DNA from: Pseudomonadota bacterium | Lineage (GTDB): Bacteria; Pseudomonadota; Alphaproteobacteria; UBA8366 | DNA length: 64,000 nucleotides | NCBI GenBank assembly: GCA_036339585.1 | Contig: JAYZAS010000018.1 | Span: forward strand, 62,001-126,000 | Reading direction: 5' to 3' | In this document: in pieces, positions 26,535 to 37,336 of the stretch | How positions within the stretch are numbered: the stretch's first letter is position 1 | Layout: each line of letters opens with the position of its first letter | Position numbers and translations under genes: made by a program | Notes under the pieces: generated by a model | Database searches by the model: none | Seen by the model: only the letters and a program-made list of their open reading frames with translations | What the model was told of the DNA's origin: nothing

Positions 26535-27003
26535 GGAAACCTCCGTTTCATAGAATATAGGGTAAATATGACATCGCCACCCGCATCAGTCCAGCGCTTC
26601 AGAACAAAATATAATTTATACCCGCTATACAAAATATTCATTCCAATATCAAAGTGATGCAATCATCTCTAAAAATCGCAGAAATCCGATATATTTTTTG
26701 ACGTGAAAGCTTTAGTCAGTGGCGCACCAAATTAATTAAGCATCGATAGTAGAGTATTTTTTGTAAATCACTCAATAATTACTTGCACCACCAACATCTA
26801 GTAGATACTATAGGCTTTAAGCTCTAAATATTGTATTATAGGGCGAGGGTGGGATAACTGGCGCTGGAGACTTAATTCGTTTAGTCATCGGTTAATACAG
26901 TACTTAAATCTTAAAAACCCGTGTTCTTGAGGTGTCGAGCCTAGGTCGGCTAGTACAAATACGCGCTGAAAAAGCGCATTGGTGATGTTTTGGGGGATAT
27001 GAT
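26535..27003. other. 469-nt divergent intergenic region, NDUFA12 operon / nrdJ
   Basis: The region separates the minus-strand NDUFA12 operon from plus-strand nrdJ and must hold both promoters. I saw no coding sequence. A 5-bp hairpin (GCGCT, loop GAAAA, AGCGC) lies at 26963-26977, just before the nrdJ ribosome binding site GGGGGA (about 6 nt before ATG 27004). No B12-box-like GCCACTG and no clear NrdR box (ACAnnATATnnTGT type) were recognised by eye. Confidence 0.5.
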
Positions 27004-30000
27004 ATGCGCATCGAAAGGCGCCACACTAAAGACAAAAAAACGCCCTTAGAGGGTATGGAGTTTCGGTATGTCACCAGTGAGATCCGGAATCCAGACGGAT
27101 CTGTTGTTTTTCAGCATGAGGATATTGAGGTTCCCGAACATTGGAGCCAAGTTGCAGCGGATGTGCTTGCGCAGAAATATTTTCGGAAAGCCGGGGTTCC
27201 AGCGGTATCAAAGCCAGTTAAAGAAAAAAACGTGCCAGAATGGTTGTGGCGTCATGTGCCGGATAAAAGCGCTATGTCCAACGTTCCTGAGGAGGACCGA
27301 TTTGGCGGTGAAACTAGTGCAAAACAAGTATTCCATCGTTTGGCAGGTACTTGGACGTATTGGGGTTGGAAGGGCGGTTATTTTGATACCGAAGAAGATG
27401 CGCTAACTTACTACAGTGAGATGAGTTACATTCTTGCCAAACAGAAAGGCGCCCCGAATTCTCCCCAATGGTTTAACACGGGTCTTCATTGGGCTTACGG
27501 CATTGACGGGCCAGCCCAAGGGCATTCCTATGTAGACTTTCAATCAGGACGTTTGACAAAATCAAAGTCCGCTTACGAACACCCCCAGCCCCATGCATGT
27601 TTCATTCAATCGGTCGATGATGATTTGGTTGGGGACAATGGTATTATGAGCCTGTGGCAAAGGGAAGCCCGTCTATTCAAATATGGATCAGGGACAGGTA
27701 GTAATTTTTCATCCATTCGAGGGGAAGATGAACCGTTATCCGGGGGAGGCAAATCCTCGGGTTTAATGAGTTTTTTAAAAATAGGAGATCGAGCAGCTGG
27801 TGCCATTAAATCAGGAGGCACCACTAGGCGAGCGGCTAAAATGGTAGCCCTTGATATTGATCATCCAGACATTGAAGAATTTGTAAATTGGAAGTGTTTA
27901 GAGGAACAGAAGGTGGCTGCTCTGGTCACGGGTTCTAAAATTTGCAATGAACAAATGAATTTGATCTTGGGTGCGTGTAACACTGGTGAGGAAGTTAACG
28001 CCGATAGTTTTGATCCCAAAAAGAATCGTGAGTTGCGTCGTGCTATCATAAAAGCACGAAAAAGAATGGTTCCTGAGAGCTATATCCAACGAGTACTTCA
28101 ATTTGCAGCGCAAGGCTTTACCGAGATTGAATTTGAGACCTACAACACCGATTGGGACTCAGAAGCGTATTTGACAGTCGCAGGCCAGAATTCGAACAAT
28201 TCTGTAAGAGTTACAAATGATTTTTTGCGGGCGGTAGAGGAAGATAGGAAGTGGAATCTTACTCAGCGCACGGATGGGAAAGTAGCCAAAACAGTCAATG
28301 CACAGGAGCTCTGGGATCAAATCGGCAGTGCTGCGTGGCAATGTGCTGACCCAGGCCTTCAATTCGACACTACAATAAATGAATGGCACACGTGTGCAAA
28401 CACCGATCGTATATACGGTTCAAATCCTTGTTCCGAGTATATGTTCTTAGATGATACTGCATGTAATTTAGCCTCACTCAACTTGCTGAACTTTCAGGAC
28501 AGTCATGGCAAGTTTAATGTTGATGACTTTACACATTCAGTACGACTGTGGACCATAGCGCTCGAAGTAGCAGTTTTAATGGCCCAGTTTCCATCAGATC
28601 AAATAGCTAGATTGTCCTATGATTACAGAACACTCGGGCTTGGTTACGCCAACATTGGCGGATTACTAATGGCCTCGGGAATTCCTTACGATAGTGACGA
28701 AGCGCGGGCTTTCTGCGGTGCCATAAGTGCCCTAATGACCGGCACTTCTTATGCCACATCAGCTGAGATGGCGGGGGAACTTGGGGCTTTCCCCGGGTAT
28801 AAGAAAAATCGATCTTCAATGCTGCGGGTCATTCGTAACCACAGAAAGGCTGCACAAGGCATGAAAGATGGGTACGAAGGACTTGCGATACCTCCTGTGC
28901 CGTTAGACCACTCCAGCTGTCCGTCAGCAGAGCTTTCAAAAGCCGCCAAGGACGCCTGGGAACAAGCATACAATTTGGGTAAGGAGTACGGGTACCGCAA
29001 TGCACAAGTTTCAGTTATCGCACCAACAGGTACAATAGCACTTGTTATGGATTGCGATACTACAGGCGTTGAGCCAGACTTTGCTTTGGTAAAGTTCAAA
29101 AAGCTGGCCGGCGGCGGCTACTTTAAAATCATAAACCGAATGGTTCCAGACGCCCTGAAGCGTTTAAAATATAGCGAAGCCCAAATCGATGAGATTATAT
29201 CCTATGCAGTTGGGCACGGTTCCTTAAAGAATTCGCCTTCTATCAACCATGATACACTAAGAGAACATGGATTCGGTAGAGAACAGTTAGACGCAGTTGA
29301 AAAAAATTTAGAAAGTGCCTTTGATATAAAGTTTGCATTTAACAAATGGGCCCTTGGCGACGATTTCTGCCGGGACACCCTCAACCTTTCAGAAGACCAA
29401 TTGAACAACCCATCGTTTGAGATTTTGCCAGCCTTAGGTTTCTCTCGTGACGAAATTGAAAAAGCAAACACTTACTGTTGCGGGGCTATGACCGTTGAAG
29501 GTGCTCCCCACATTAAGGAAGATCACTTGGCAGTGTTTGATTGTGCGAATCCCTGTGGGCGCGTGGGGAAACGCTATCTCTCTTGGCAAAGCCACATTCT
29601 TATGATGGCCGCAGCCCAACCGTTCATTACCGGAGCTATTTCCAAAACAATTAACATGCCTAATAATGCCACGGTGCGCGACTGCAAAGATGCGTATATG
29701 ATGTCTTGGAAGCTGGGGCTCAAGTCTAACGCTCTTTACCGCGATGGATCTAAGCTCAGCCAACCTCTTCAATCTGCGTTAGTCGAAGGCGCGGATGATT
29801 TGGAAGACGATTTGGTTGACTTACCCAAAAGCCAACAAGCGCCCCTAGTGGCTGAGAGGATCGTGGAGCGGATCATTGAGAAAGCCGCTGAACAAGAACG
29901 CAAGCGTTTGCCACACCGACGAAAAGGGTACACCCAAAAAGCTAATGTCGGCGGTCACAAGGTGTATTTGAGAACAGGTGAATACGAAGATGGTAGCCTA

Positions 30001-30684
30001 GGGGAAATATTTATAGATATGCACAAAGAAGGTGCCGCATTCCGAAGTCTGATGAATAATTTTGCAATAGCAATTTCTATTGGTTTGCAATACGGAGTGC
30101 CACTTGAAGAATATGTCGAGGCATTCACGTTCACACGTTTTGAACCAAGCGGAACGGTTCAAGGCAACGATACGATTAAAATGGCAACATCTGTTTTGGA
30201 TTACATATTCCGTGAGGTAGCCATAAGCTACCTAGGTCGTGATGACTTGGCACATGCTGAGCCCTCGGACGTATTGCCTGACGCATTGGGTACAGGTGCA
30301 GACGAAGGCCATTTGCCAAAGGAGGCAGCTGAAACAATCGCGGCAATTCGAAAAGTAACAAGTAATGGATACGTTCGTTCCTCAAAACTTAGAGTAATTT
30401 CTGGCGGTGTTGGAGTAGACGCTCCGGACATCGCTGAAACAAATGTGGCGGCTAGCTCTTCGGAGGGCCAGATAGCCGTTACTTCCGAGGCTACGGCACC
30501 AGCCGCAGCATCGGAGGCTCTGGCGCATGATGACGTGCTCGAGACTACACTTGAGCGAATACGTGAGGCTAGGGCCAAGGGGTACGAGGGTGACTCCTGC
30601 AGTGAATGCGGGAACTTCACACTTGTGCGCAACGGTACCTGCTTGAAATGCGACACTTGTGGCGCTACGAGCGGGTGTTCGTAG
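27004..30684 (+). CDS. nrdJ: Vitamin B12-dependent (class II) ribonucleotide reductase
   Basis: A 1226-residue adenosylcobalamin-dependent ribonucleotide reductase, which makes deoxyribonucleotides with or without oxygen. Visible are [27 protein letters not shown], the glycine-rich [20 protein letters not shown] and [17 protein letters not shown]-type substrate regions. The radical-site motif NPCSEY lies near residue 475. A late [13 protein letters not shown] segment and a C-terminal zinc-ribbon-like tail with CSECGNF and CLKCDTCG follow. The length agrees with the long alphaproteobacterial form. GGGGGA precedes ATG 27004. A strong terminator follows at 30720. No other reductase class is present in the window, but the rest of the genome is not visible. 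Confidence 0.97.
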   Translation: MRIERRHTKDKKTPLEGMEFRYVTSEIRNPDGSVVFQHEDIEVPEHWSQVAADVLAQKYFRKAGVPAVSKPVKEKNVPEWLWRHVPDKSAMSNVPEEDRFGGETSAKQVFHRLAGTWTYWGWKGGYFDTEEDALTYYSEMSYILAKQKGAPNSPQWFNTGLHWAYGIDGPAQGHSYVDFQSGRLTKSKSAYEHPQPHACFIQSVDDDLVGDNGIMSLWQREARLFKYGSGTGSNFSSIRGEDEPLSGGGKSSGLMSFLKIGDRAAGAIKSGGTTRRAAKMVALDIDHPDIEEFVNWKCLEEQKVAALVTGSKICNEQMNLILGACNTGEEVNADSFDPKKNRELRRAIIKARKRMVPESYIQRVLQFAAQGFTEIEFETYNTDWDSEAYLTVAGQNSNNSVRVTNDFLRAVEEDRKWNLTQRTDGKVAKTVNAQELWDQIGSAAWQCADPGLQFDTTINEWHTCANTDRIYGSNPCSEYMFLDDTACNLASLNLLNFQDSHGKFNVDDFTHSVRLWTIALEVAVLMAQFPSDQIARLSYDYRTLGLGYANIGGLLMASGIPYDSDEARAFCGAISALMTGTSYATSAEMAGELGAFPGYKKNRSSMLRVIRNHRKAAQGMKDGYEGLAIPPVPLDHSSCPSAELSKAAKDAWEQAYNLGKEYGYRNAQVSVIAPTGTIALVMDCDTTGVEPDFALVKFKKLAGGGYFKIINRMVPDALKRLKYSEAQIDEIISYAVGHGSLKNSPSINHDTLREHGFGREQLDAVEKNLESAFDIKFAFNKWALGDDFCRDTLNLSEDQLNNPSFEILPALGFSRDEIEKANTYCCGAMTVEGAPHIKEDHLAVFDCANPCGRVGKRYLSWQSHILMMAAAQPFITGAISKTINMPNNATVRDCKDAYMMSWKLGLKSNALYRDGSKLSQPLQSALVEGADDLEDDLVDLPKSQQAPLVAERIVERIIEKAAEQERKRLPHRRKGYTQKANVGGHKVYLRTGEYEDGSLGEIFIDMHKEGAAFRSLMNNFAIAISIGLQYGVPLEEYVEAFTFTRFEPSGTVQGNDTIKMATSVLDYIFREVAISYLGRDDLAHAEPSDVLPDALGTGADEGHLPKEAAETIAAIRKVTSNGYVRSSKLRVISGGVGVDAPDIAETNVAASSSEGQIAVTSEATAPAAASEALAHDDVLETTLERIREARAKGYEGDSCSECGNFTLVRNGTCLKCDTCGATSGCS

Positions 30685-30719
30685 CAGAGCCCCACTCTGG
30701 CACGGTGCTCCCTGTGACT

Positions 30720-30754
30720 GGGGGATGGTGATCATCACCATCCCCCGTTTTTTT
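30720..30754 (+). terminator. Strong intrinsic terminator after nrdJ
   Basis: GGGGGATGGTGA (30720-30731), loop TCA, and TCACCATCCCCC (30735-30746) form a perfect 12-bp stem. It is followed by a G and seven T residues. It lies 36 nt after the nrdJ stop on the plus strand, so nrdJ is probably transcribed alone. Confidence 0.95.
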
Positions 30755-30875
30755 ATAAATACCAATAGGGTCGTTGTAATTTAAAATTGACTCAAATACC
30801 GAAACGATATTCATTGCTTTGATAAAGTCTTTTACTTTCTTTGTGAAAACCCAGCGCCCAGTTTAATCGTCCTAC

Positions 30876-31838
30876 ATGAACATTACAGAACGAATTGACG
30901 CGAAGTATCTTTCACTTATACAAAGCGCATTAGACAATGCGCTCCCCAATTCGCACCTGCTCTCGCCTAAAACTTTACGTGCTGTTCGAGATGCGCAACA
31001 AACTACTATTACACCTCCGGAGAATATAATTATAGATGATGAAATTGTTGTGACCGCCAAGCGTGAGATCAACATTCGTATATATCGGCAAATCCAGCAA
31101 ACCGAACAAAACACGCCTGTTCTAATCTTTCTCCATGGTGGTGGCTTTGTGGTTGGAAATCTCGATACTCATCAGGGGAGTTGTATTCTTCTCTGTAGGG
31201 ACACATCATGGCCCGTAATTAGCATAGATTATCGCAAAGCTCCGGAACACCCATTCCCTGCAGCAACGAATGACTGTTATGATGTCCTTTGTTGGGTTTC
31301 ACAACAGCAGGAACTCCTTAAAATTGACCCTGCACGAATAGCAGTTGTAGGTGAGAGTGCAGGGGGAAATCTTGCAACTGTTACCGCTCTTATGGCGCGC
31401 GACCGCAATGGCCCTATGCCAGCGTTCCAGCTACTCTTTTATCCGGTTACTGATTGTAATTTTAAAAATCCGAGCTACATCAATTACGGGGAGGGCCCGT
31501 TGTTAAGCGCAAGTCAAATGGAGGCTTACTGGAGCTACTATCTTGGTGGCAAGACAACAACTGATAATCCCTATGCGGCCCCGCTACGTGCTAATACTCT
31601 CAAACGCATGCCTTCCACAGCCATCGTAACGGCGGAATTTGATGTTTTGCGATCGGAGGCGGAGGCGTATGCGGTACGCCTCAAAGCTGAGGGTGTGGCT
31701 ACGCAAGAATTTCGAGCCGAGGGACTAATACACGGATTTATGAAACATGTTGAAACACATCCGGTGGCTAATCGCGTATACATTGCTGCACGGAATAGCA
31801 TGACATTAGCTCTAAAAATTAATACTGAAGAAAGTTAG
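30876..31838 (+). CDS. Alpha/beta hydrolase, hormone-sensitive-lipase-type esterase
   Basis: A 320-residue cytoplasmic esterase of the HSL (family IV) type. It has the oxyanion motif FLHGGGFVVGN near residue 86, the nucleophile Ser in VVGESAGGNLA near residue 160, the catalytic Asp region ALYDVLR-like AEFDVLRSEAE, and the His in GLIHGFMKH. These enzymes hydrolyse short acyl esters. It abuts a RidA gene with no gap (stop, then ATG), so it is the first of a three-gene operon. Substrate unknown. Confidence 0.93.
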   Translation: MNITERIDAKYLSLIQSALDNALPNSHLLSPKTLRAVRDAQQTTITPPENIIIDDEIVVTAKREINIRIYRQIQQTEQNTPVLIFLHGGGFVVGNLDTHQGSCILLCRDTSWPVISIDYRKAPEHPFPAATNDCYDVLCWVSQQQELLKIDPARIAVVGESAGGNLATVTALMARDRNGPMPAFQLLFYPVTDCNFKNPSYINYGEGPLLSASQMEAYWSYYLGGKTTTDNPYAAPLRANTLKRMPSTAIVTAEFDVLRSEAEAYAVRLKAEGVATQEFRAEGLIHGFMKHVETHPVANRVYIAARNSMTLALKINTEES

Positions 31839-32303
31839 ATGGAAAATATAGAACAACGTTTATCTCAATTAGGCATAAAACTACCAAACACAGCGGTGCC
31901 GGCTGGAAGTTACGTGCCTTATGTTCTGGAAAAGAACTTGCTCTGGATTTCCGGTCAAGTGCCCTTTTGGAATGGCAAGGTGAAATACCGCGGAAAAGTT
32001 AGCAGCGAAGTTTCTATAGATGATGCCGTCATGGCCGCCCGCCTATGTGGACTAAATATACTTGCCCAAATAAAAACAGCACTTGGAAACCTCAACCGCG
32101 TGGAACAAGTGATTAAGTTGAGCGGCTTTGTTAATTCGTCCTCCGACTTTACCGACCATCCAATAGTAATTAATGGTGCATCGGATTTAATAGTTGATGT
32201 TTTCGGCGAATTGGGACGCCATACACGAGTTGCGACCGGCGCCTCCAGCCTTCCACTGAATTCGACAACTGAGGTCGATGCCCTAGTACGCGTTCGCACC
32301 TAA
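31839..32303 (+). CDS. RidA family protein
   Basis: A 154-residue member of the RidA/YjgF family, which often hydrolyses reactive enamines/imines from PLP enzymes. The core has LLWISGQVPFWNGKVKYRGK, AARLCGLNILAQIKTALGNL and the C-terminal TRVATGASSLPLNSTTEVDALV with the family's conserved Arg. It is longer than the 128-residue RidA archetype and fits the longer YjgH-like subgroup. It starts directly after the esterase stop and ends just before the acyltransferase gene. Confidence 0.92.
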   Translation: MENIEQRLSQLGIKLPNTAVPAGSYVPYVLEKNLLWISGQVPFWNGKVKYRGKVSSEVSIDDAVMAARLCGLNILAQIKTALGNLNRVEQVIKLSGFVNSSSDFTDHPIVINGASDLIVDVFGELGRHTRVATGASSLPLNSTTEVDALVRVRT

Positions 32304-32325
32304 TATCGTGTATGATACCTGCGGT

Positions 32326-33501
32326 ATGTCCAAAATCAAAAATCGTTATAAAATAGAACTTATTGCAAAGATCTCTGACATCAATCCTAAAGAGTGGGAC
32401 GCCTGCCTCACAGGACCAACAAGACAACCCGGTGCCCCTTTTTTAAGCCATGCCTTCCTTAATGCTTTGGAAATCTCTCAATCAGCTAATAGCACAACAG
32501 GTTGGCTACCCCGTCATCTTATTTTGCGAAAAGAAACTAACCAGTTGGTTGCAGCGTGTCCTCTCTACGTGAAGAGCCATAGCCAAGGTGAGTATGTATT
32601 CGACCAGAGTTGGGCTCAGGCGTTTGAGCGTGCAGGTGGAGAATATTATCCAAAGTTACAGTGTGCGGTCCCTTTTTCCCCTGTTACAGGGCCACGGCTA
32701 CTTGCCCCTGCGGAAGCGGTAGACTGTTTGGAATACCGCAAATGCATGGCACAAGGACTCATTGATATTACTAGGCAAATGGAATTATCATCTTTACATG
32801 TCACCTTTTGTACAAAAGCAGATGCAGAGTTGCTCAAAGACCAAGGATTCTTAATTCGTCACGATACACAATTCCACTGGGAGAACGATAACTACGATGA
32901 TTTCGAAAGCTTCCTCGAGGCTTTAAATAGCCGTAAACGGAAAAATATAAGAAAAGAGCGCCGGTTTATCAATGAAAGTGGGATATGCATTAAAATGCTT
33001 ACTGGTGATGATATAGAGCCTCAACATTGGGATGCCTTCTTCAAATTTTACATAGACACCTATGACAAAAAATGGGGATACCCTTATCTAACACGAGATT
33101 TTTTCACGCAACTTAGTAAAACCATGGCCGATCAAGTACTTTTGGTATTGGCTTACCGAAATGGGAAGCCAATTGCCGGCGCTATAAATTTCTTCGATGA
33201 TCAGGCATTATATGGTCGCAATTGGGGATGTTGCGAGGAACATAAATATCTTCATTTTGAGACATGCTACTATGCGGCAATTGATTTCGCTATAAGCCGC
33301 AATTTAAAAAGGGTTGAAGCAGGCACACACGGCCAACATAAGTTACATAGGGGGTATATCCCAAGGCGAACCTATAGTGCCCACTGGATAGAAAATGAAA
33401 ATTTCCGAACTGCTGTATCACATTACCTGGAAGAAGAGACCAGATATCGAACTCATGAGGCCTCAGTGCTAAAAGAGTTTACCCCCTTCCGCAAAATTTA
33501 A
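32326..33501 (+). CDS. FemAB-like / DUF482 GNAT-fold acyltransferase
   Basis: A 391-residue protein of the PF04339 (DUF482) family, with two GNAT-like halves as in FemAB peptidyltransferases. Recognisable parts are WDACLTGPTRQPGAPFLSH near the N-terminus, SPVTGPRLL, a central basic block NSRKRKNIRKERR, YDKKWGYPYLTRDFF and the late FETCYYAAIDFAISRNLKR with EAGTHGQHKLHRGY. The function is not established in the family. The start is uncertain: ATG 32326 is reported; GTG 32308 would add six residues. It is the last gene of the esterase-RidA-acyltransferase run. Confidence 0.85.
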   Translation: MSKIKNRYKIELIAKISDINPKEWDACLTGPTRQPGAPFLSHAFLNALEISQSANSTTGWLPRHLILRKETNQLVAACPLYVKSHSQGEYVFDQSWAQAFERAGGEYYPKLQCAVPFSPVTGPRLLAPAEAVDCLEYRKCMAQGLIDITRQMELSSLHVTFCTKADAELLKDQGFLIRHDTQFHWENDNYDDFESFLEALNSRKRKNIRKERRFINESGICIKMLTGDDIEPQHWDAFFKFYIDTYDKKWGYPYLTRDFFTQLSKTMADQVLLVLAYRNGKPIAGAINFFDDQALYGRNWGCCEEHKYLHFETCYYAAIDFAISRNLKRVEAGTHGQHKLHRGYIPRRTYSAHWIENENFRTAVSHYLEEETRYRTHEASVLKEFTPFRKI

Positions 33502-33820
33502 CCTTCAGATCTTGATTTAGTCGGTTTCCGAACATTAGACCTCTAATAGGGCATAGATGACCTGAGCTGTCATTGCGTTTTATACGTCTAAGAACTGAGG
33601 AATATTCCTATAAAATTGTGAGAAAACTAAATTATGAGTGACCTAATATTTGAAAGGACTATTAACCAAAAGCTCAAGTATCATTTTGGTAAGTCACCGC
33701 CAGTAATACCGAAACCAATGCCCCCTTCATATTACTTCTACCAGCATTCTTGCAGCTAGAGCTCCAAGCATCTCTATACGTAAATGTTTCCATTAACACT
33801 GTGCCTCAATCGAGCCGTTG
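33502..33820. other. 319-nt convergent gap without a gene
   Basis: This gap lies between the ends of the acyltransferase gene and clpA. I found no coding frame with family resemblance. The only feature noted is a 12-bp palindrome AGGAATATTCCT at 33598-33609. No terminator with a T tract was recognised. Confidence 0.4.
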
Positions 33821-36115
33821 TTATTTTCGATCCTTTTTTTCCTTGCCGGCCCTAAAATTCTTAATTTTTACGCAAGAGAATGTTAGTTGCCCAGCCTTCA
33901 AACCAATCCGAACTGTGCCACCATTTGTCAGTTTGCCGAATAACAGCTCCTCCGCAAGCGGCTTCTTTATCTTTTCTTGAATAAGTCGCGATAAGGGCCG
34001 GGCCCCAAAATGCGGGTCATATCCATGCTTTGCAAGCCAGGACCGTGCATTGCTTGAAATGATTATTGTCACTTTCCGATCAGCGAGTTGTTCTTCTAAC
34101 TGGATTACGAACTTATCCACTACACGTGTTACAACCGATGCAGGTAAGGAAGAAAATCCGATAATCGCATCGAGACGATTGCGAAACTCGGGTGTAAAGA
34201 GTCGGTTAATAGCCTCAGTATCTTCACCGCTCCTATTTTGACGAGCAAAGCCAACAACCGCTTTTGCTAGATCTGCGGCCCCTGCATTGGTTGTCATTAT
34301 TAAAATTACGTTACGGAAATCGGCAGCTTTGCCATTGTGATCTGTCAGTTTCCCGTGATCCATTATCTGGAGTAGTATATTAAATACATCCGGGTGTGCC
34401 TTTTCTATCTCATCAAGCAAGACTACGGAATGTGGCGTTTTTTCAACGCAGTCAGTTAGAAGACCACCCTGATCGAATCCGATATACCCGGGCGGCGCAC
34501 CGATCAATCGAGAAACACTGTGCCTTTCCATATATTCTGACATATCGAAACGCACCAAATCGATGCCAAGGGTCATTGCGAGCTGACGTGCGACTTCGGT
34601 TTTTCCAACTCCAGTCGGCCCCGAAAATAAGTAGGATCCAATGGGCTTTTCTGGTTCCCGCAGCCCAGCGCGTGCTAGTTTGATAGATGCAGCTAATGCT
34701 TCGATCGCATCATCCTGACCGAACACCGACATTTTTAAATCACGCTCTAGTGTTTTAAGCGCCTGACGGTCATCACTTGTAACTTGCTTTGGTGGAATGC
34801 GAGCGATTTTTGAAACTACATGCTCAATATCTCTAGTACCTATTTTTTTCTTCCGTTGAGAGGGTGGCAACAACATCTGCGATGCACCAACTTCATCCAT
34901 CACATCAATAGCCTTATCGGGTAACTTTCGATCTGTGATATAGCGCGCAGAGAGGTCAACCGCGCTTCGGATAGCTGGCGCTGTGTATTTTACCTTGTGA
35001 TGGGTCTCGTAGTAAGGAGCCAAGCCGTGCAGGATTTTAATTGCATCAGCAACTGAGGGTTCAGAAACATCAATCTTTTGAAAACGCCGTACCAGTGCTC
35101 GATCTTTTTCGAAGTAGTTTTTGTATTCCCTATATGTCGTTGACCCGATGCACCGCAACGAACCATTTTGCAAGGCGGGCTTAAGAAGATTTGAGGCATC
35201 CATAGATCCACCACTAGTAGCGCCGGCTCCGATCACTGTATGAATTTCATCTATGAATAATATCGAATTAGGCTGTTCCTCCATTTCCTTAAGGACAGCC
35301 TTTAAACGTTCCTCAAAGTCACCACGATATCGCGTTCCGGCTAAAAGTGAACCCATATCAAGAGAGTGAATTTCCACGCCACTTAAAACTTCGGGAACTT
35401 TACCCTCAACTATGTACCTAGCTAAACCCTCAGCAATTGCCGTTTTTCCAACACCCGGATCACCAACATAGAGCGGGTTATTTTTCGTGCGCCGACAGAG
35501 TATTTGAATAGTCCTTTCAACTTCACCAGATCGCCCAATTAACGGATCAATCTTACCAGCAGATGCCTTTTTATTAAGGTTTATGCAGTACGCCTCTAAT
35601 GATTTAACATCGGTCTCACGTGAATTTTCTCCGGAAGAAAAATCATCGACACCAGCTCCAGGCTGGGGGCCTTCCATTCCTGCAGTTTTGGTAATTCCAT
35701 GGCTCAAAAAATTCACTGCATCAAAGCGCGACATTTCTTGTTGCTGAAGAAAAAATACAGCGTGGCTCTCACGTTCCGAAAAAAGCGCCACAATGACGTT
35801 AGCACCGCTAACTTCCTCTCGGCCAGAGGATTGAACGTGGATTGCCGCACGCTGCAAAACACGTTGAAATCCCAATGAGGGTTTCGGATCAGAGTGATTA
35901 GAAGTCTTAAGTGTTTGCAATTCAGCATCCAGAAACTCTCTTAGGTTAGCATCCAAAATGCCCATATCTACACCGCAAGCTTTCAAAATGGTCGCTGCGT
36001 CGTCATCTTTTAACAAAGCTAGTAAAAGATGTTCGAGCGTTGCAAACTCGTGTCCGCATTCACTAGCAACTGAGATTGCTCGGTGAAGCGTTTGCTCTAG
36101 ATTTGAAGACAACAT
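33821..36115 (-). CDS. clpA: ATP-dependent Clp protease ATP-binding subunit ClpA
   Basis: A 764-residue AAA+ unfoldase that feeds substrates to ClpP and accepts N-degron substrates from ClpS. It has N-terminal Clp_N repeats (HRAISVASECGHEFATLEHLL), a first AAA module with Walker A GDPGVGKTA and Walker B ILFIDEIHT, and a second AAA module with GPTGVGKTE and VVLLDEIEKAH. The ClpP-docking loop appears as VVGFARQN in place of the IGL/IGF type. The D2-small domain follows (HFGARPLSRLIQEKIKKPLAE). It lacks the ClpB coiled-coil insertion. It follows clpS by 6 nt, forming the clpS-clpA operon. Confidence 0.97.
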   Translation of the reverse strand: MLSSNLEQTLHRAISVASECGHEFATLEHLLLALLKDDDAATILKACGVDMGILDANLREFLDAELQTLKTSNHSDPKPSLGFQRVLQRAAIHVQSSGREEVSGANVIVALFSERESHAVFFLQQQEMSRFDAVNFLSHGITKTAGMEGPQPGAGVDDFSSGENSRETDVKSLEAYCINLNKKASAGKIDPLIGRSGEVERTIQILCRRTKNNPLYVGDPGVGKTAIAEGLARYIVEGKVPEVLSGVEIHSLDMGSLLAGTRYRGDFEERLKAVLKEMEEQPNSILFIDEIHTVIGAGATSGGSMDASNLLKPALQNGSLRCIGSTTYREYKNYFEKDRALVRRFQKIDVSEPSVADAIKILHGLAPYYETHHKVKYTAPAIRSAVDLSARYITDRKLPDKAIDVMDEVGASQMLLPPSQRKKKIGTRDIEHVVSKIARIPPKQVTSDDRQALKTLERDLKMSVFGQDDAIEALAASIKLARAGLREPEKPIGSYLFSGPTGVGKTEVARQLAMTLGIDLVRFDMSEYMERHSVSRLIGAPPGYIGFDQGGLLTDCVEKTPHSVVLLDEIEKAHPDVFNILLQIMDHGKLTDHNGKAADFRNVILIMTTNAGAADLAKAVVGFARQNRSGEDTEAINRLFTPEFRNRLDAIIGFSSLPASVVTRVVDKFVIQLEEQLADRKVTIIISSNARSWLAKHGYDPHFGARPLSRLIQEKIKKPLAEELLFGKLTNGGTVRIGLKAGQLTFSCVKIKNFRAGKEKKDRK

Positions 36116-36121
36116 GTTGGG

Positions 36122-36454
36122 CTAGTCCTTTTCCATCGTGCATTGGAGCGGATGTTGATTTTTTCTTGAAAAATCCATGACCTGATTTACTTTGGTCTCC
36201 GCAACATCAAAGGGGAAAACCCCACACACCCCAACACCAGACCGATGCACATGCATCATGATTTGTGCCGCTTTTTCCTCATCCAACGAAAAAAAACGCT
36301 GTAAGACATGAACCACAAACTCCATTGGTGTATAATCATCATTCAATAATAATACCCTATACATGGACGGCTTCTTTGTTTGTTCATTTGTCTTATTTTT
36401 GGTGATTACACCGACACCTGTATCGTATTCCTTGTCTGACATTGTCATACCCAT
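36122..36454 (-). CDS. clpS: ATP-dependent Clp protease adaptor ClpS
   Basis: A 110-residue N-recognin that binds N-terminal Leu/Phe/Trp/Tyr of substrates and delivers them to ClpAP. The core is [20 protein letters not shown] with the N-degron-binding Asn-Asp pair, followed by [15 protein letters not shown] and a C-terminal helix. ATG 36454 was chosen because AAAGG lies about 8 nt upstream; a longer frame to 36544 would overlap the divergent methyltransferase gene and adds no family residues. It works with aat (23.4 kb) and clpA. Confidence 0.95.
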   Translation of the reverse strand: MGMTMSDKEYDTGVGVITKNKTNEQTKKPSMYRVLLLNDDYTPMEFVVHVLQRFFSLDEEKAAQIMMHVHRSGVGVCGVFPFDVAETKVNQVMDFSRKNQHPLQCTMEKD

Positions 36455-36513
36455 TAATTCGACCTTTGCCCTATAATATGAGATTAAATAGATCGGTTTA
36501 AAGGCTAAATAAC

Positions 36514-37323
36514 ATGCTGGACAACATTGGACGATATTTCCCAAAAATCCTCTCCGGAAAATATAGTGAACCCAAGGTTTACGGCGACCCTTTATTAACC
36601 ACTCACACTAGGCAAAAACGTAAAAGGGGAGGATTATTCCTATGCCCCATTTGTATGGAGAGATACCAAAACTTTTTGCCTTTTGGCCTTCATGGAAGAC
36701 GAAATGCCCGCTGCCCTAATTGTGCCTCTCTTGAAAGACACAGGTTTCTATACCTTTATGTCAGAGATTTATTGCGATGGACGCGTAGACGCCTTCGCAT
36801 CCTACATATTGCGCCAGAGGAGTGCATTCGTAGATGCTTGTCGACTTTACCCCAAATCAATTACACCGATATTGACCTTTTTAGCACTAATGTAAAACAA
36901 AAGATGAATATCATTGATCTGCGCTTCCAAAACGACCACTTTGACGGCATCATATGCTCTCACGTCCTTGAACATGTTATGGATGATCACAAGGCGCTGC
37001 TTGAATTGTATAGGGTTATAAAAGTAAACGGACTTGCCCTTATTATGGTTCCCCAAGACATGAGCCTGAAGAAGACTGACGAAAACGAATCTATTACAAA
37101 CCCAAAAGATCGTTATTTGCGCTTCGGACACCCTTACCACGTTCGAACTTGCGGATCTGATTATGCAGACCGGTTCACTGAGGTTGGTTTTGAAGTTACA
37201 CAGATTGACAGTAGATCTCTGCCACGCCAAAGGCGCCGTTTATATCGCCTCAATAAATGTATAATCTATAGCTGCAAAAAAGTGAGAGAGGGGAGCAGTC
37301 CTGCCACAGACAAGACTGTCTGA
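36514..37323 (+). CDS. Class I SAM-dependent methyltransferase with N-terminal zinc-ribbon
   Basis: A 269-residue protein. An N-terminal four-cysteine ribbon (CPICMERY and [11 protein letters not shown]) is followed by a Rossmann methyltransferase domain. The latter has [42 protein letters not shown] and [15 protein letters not shown]. It lacks export signals. Substrate is unknown; similar zinc-ribbon methyltransferases occur beside surface-polysaccharide genes, though the nearest such genes here are a few kb away. It diverges from clpS by 59 nt. Confidence 0.86.
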   Translation: MLDNIGRYFPKILSGKYSEPKVYGDPLLTTHTRQKRKRGGLFLCPICMERYQNFLPFGLHGRRNARCPNCASLERHRFLYLYVRDLLRWTRRRLRILHIAPEECIRRCLSTLPQINYTDIDLFSTNVKQKMNIIDLRFQNDHFDGIICSHVLEHVMDDHKALLELYRVIKVNGLALIMVPQDMSLKKTDENESITNPKDRYLRFGHPYHVRTCGSDYADRFTEVGFEVTQIDSRSLPRQRRRLYRLNKCIIYSCKKVREGSSPATDKTV

Positions 37324-37336
37324 CCTCGCCTTAATC

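Noticed and set aside
26535-27003. Cobalamin riboswitch before nrdJ
   Set aside because: No B12-box-like sequence or long-range pairing typical of the family was seen by eye; a covariance search was not possible.
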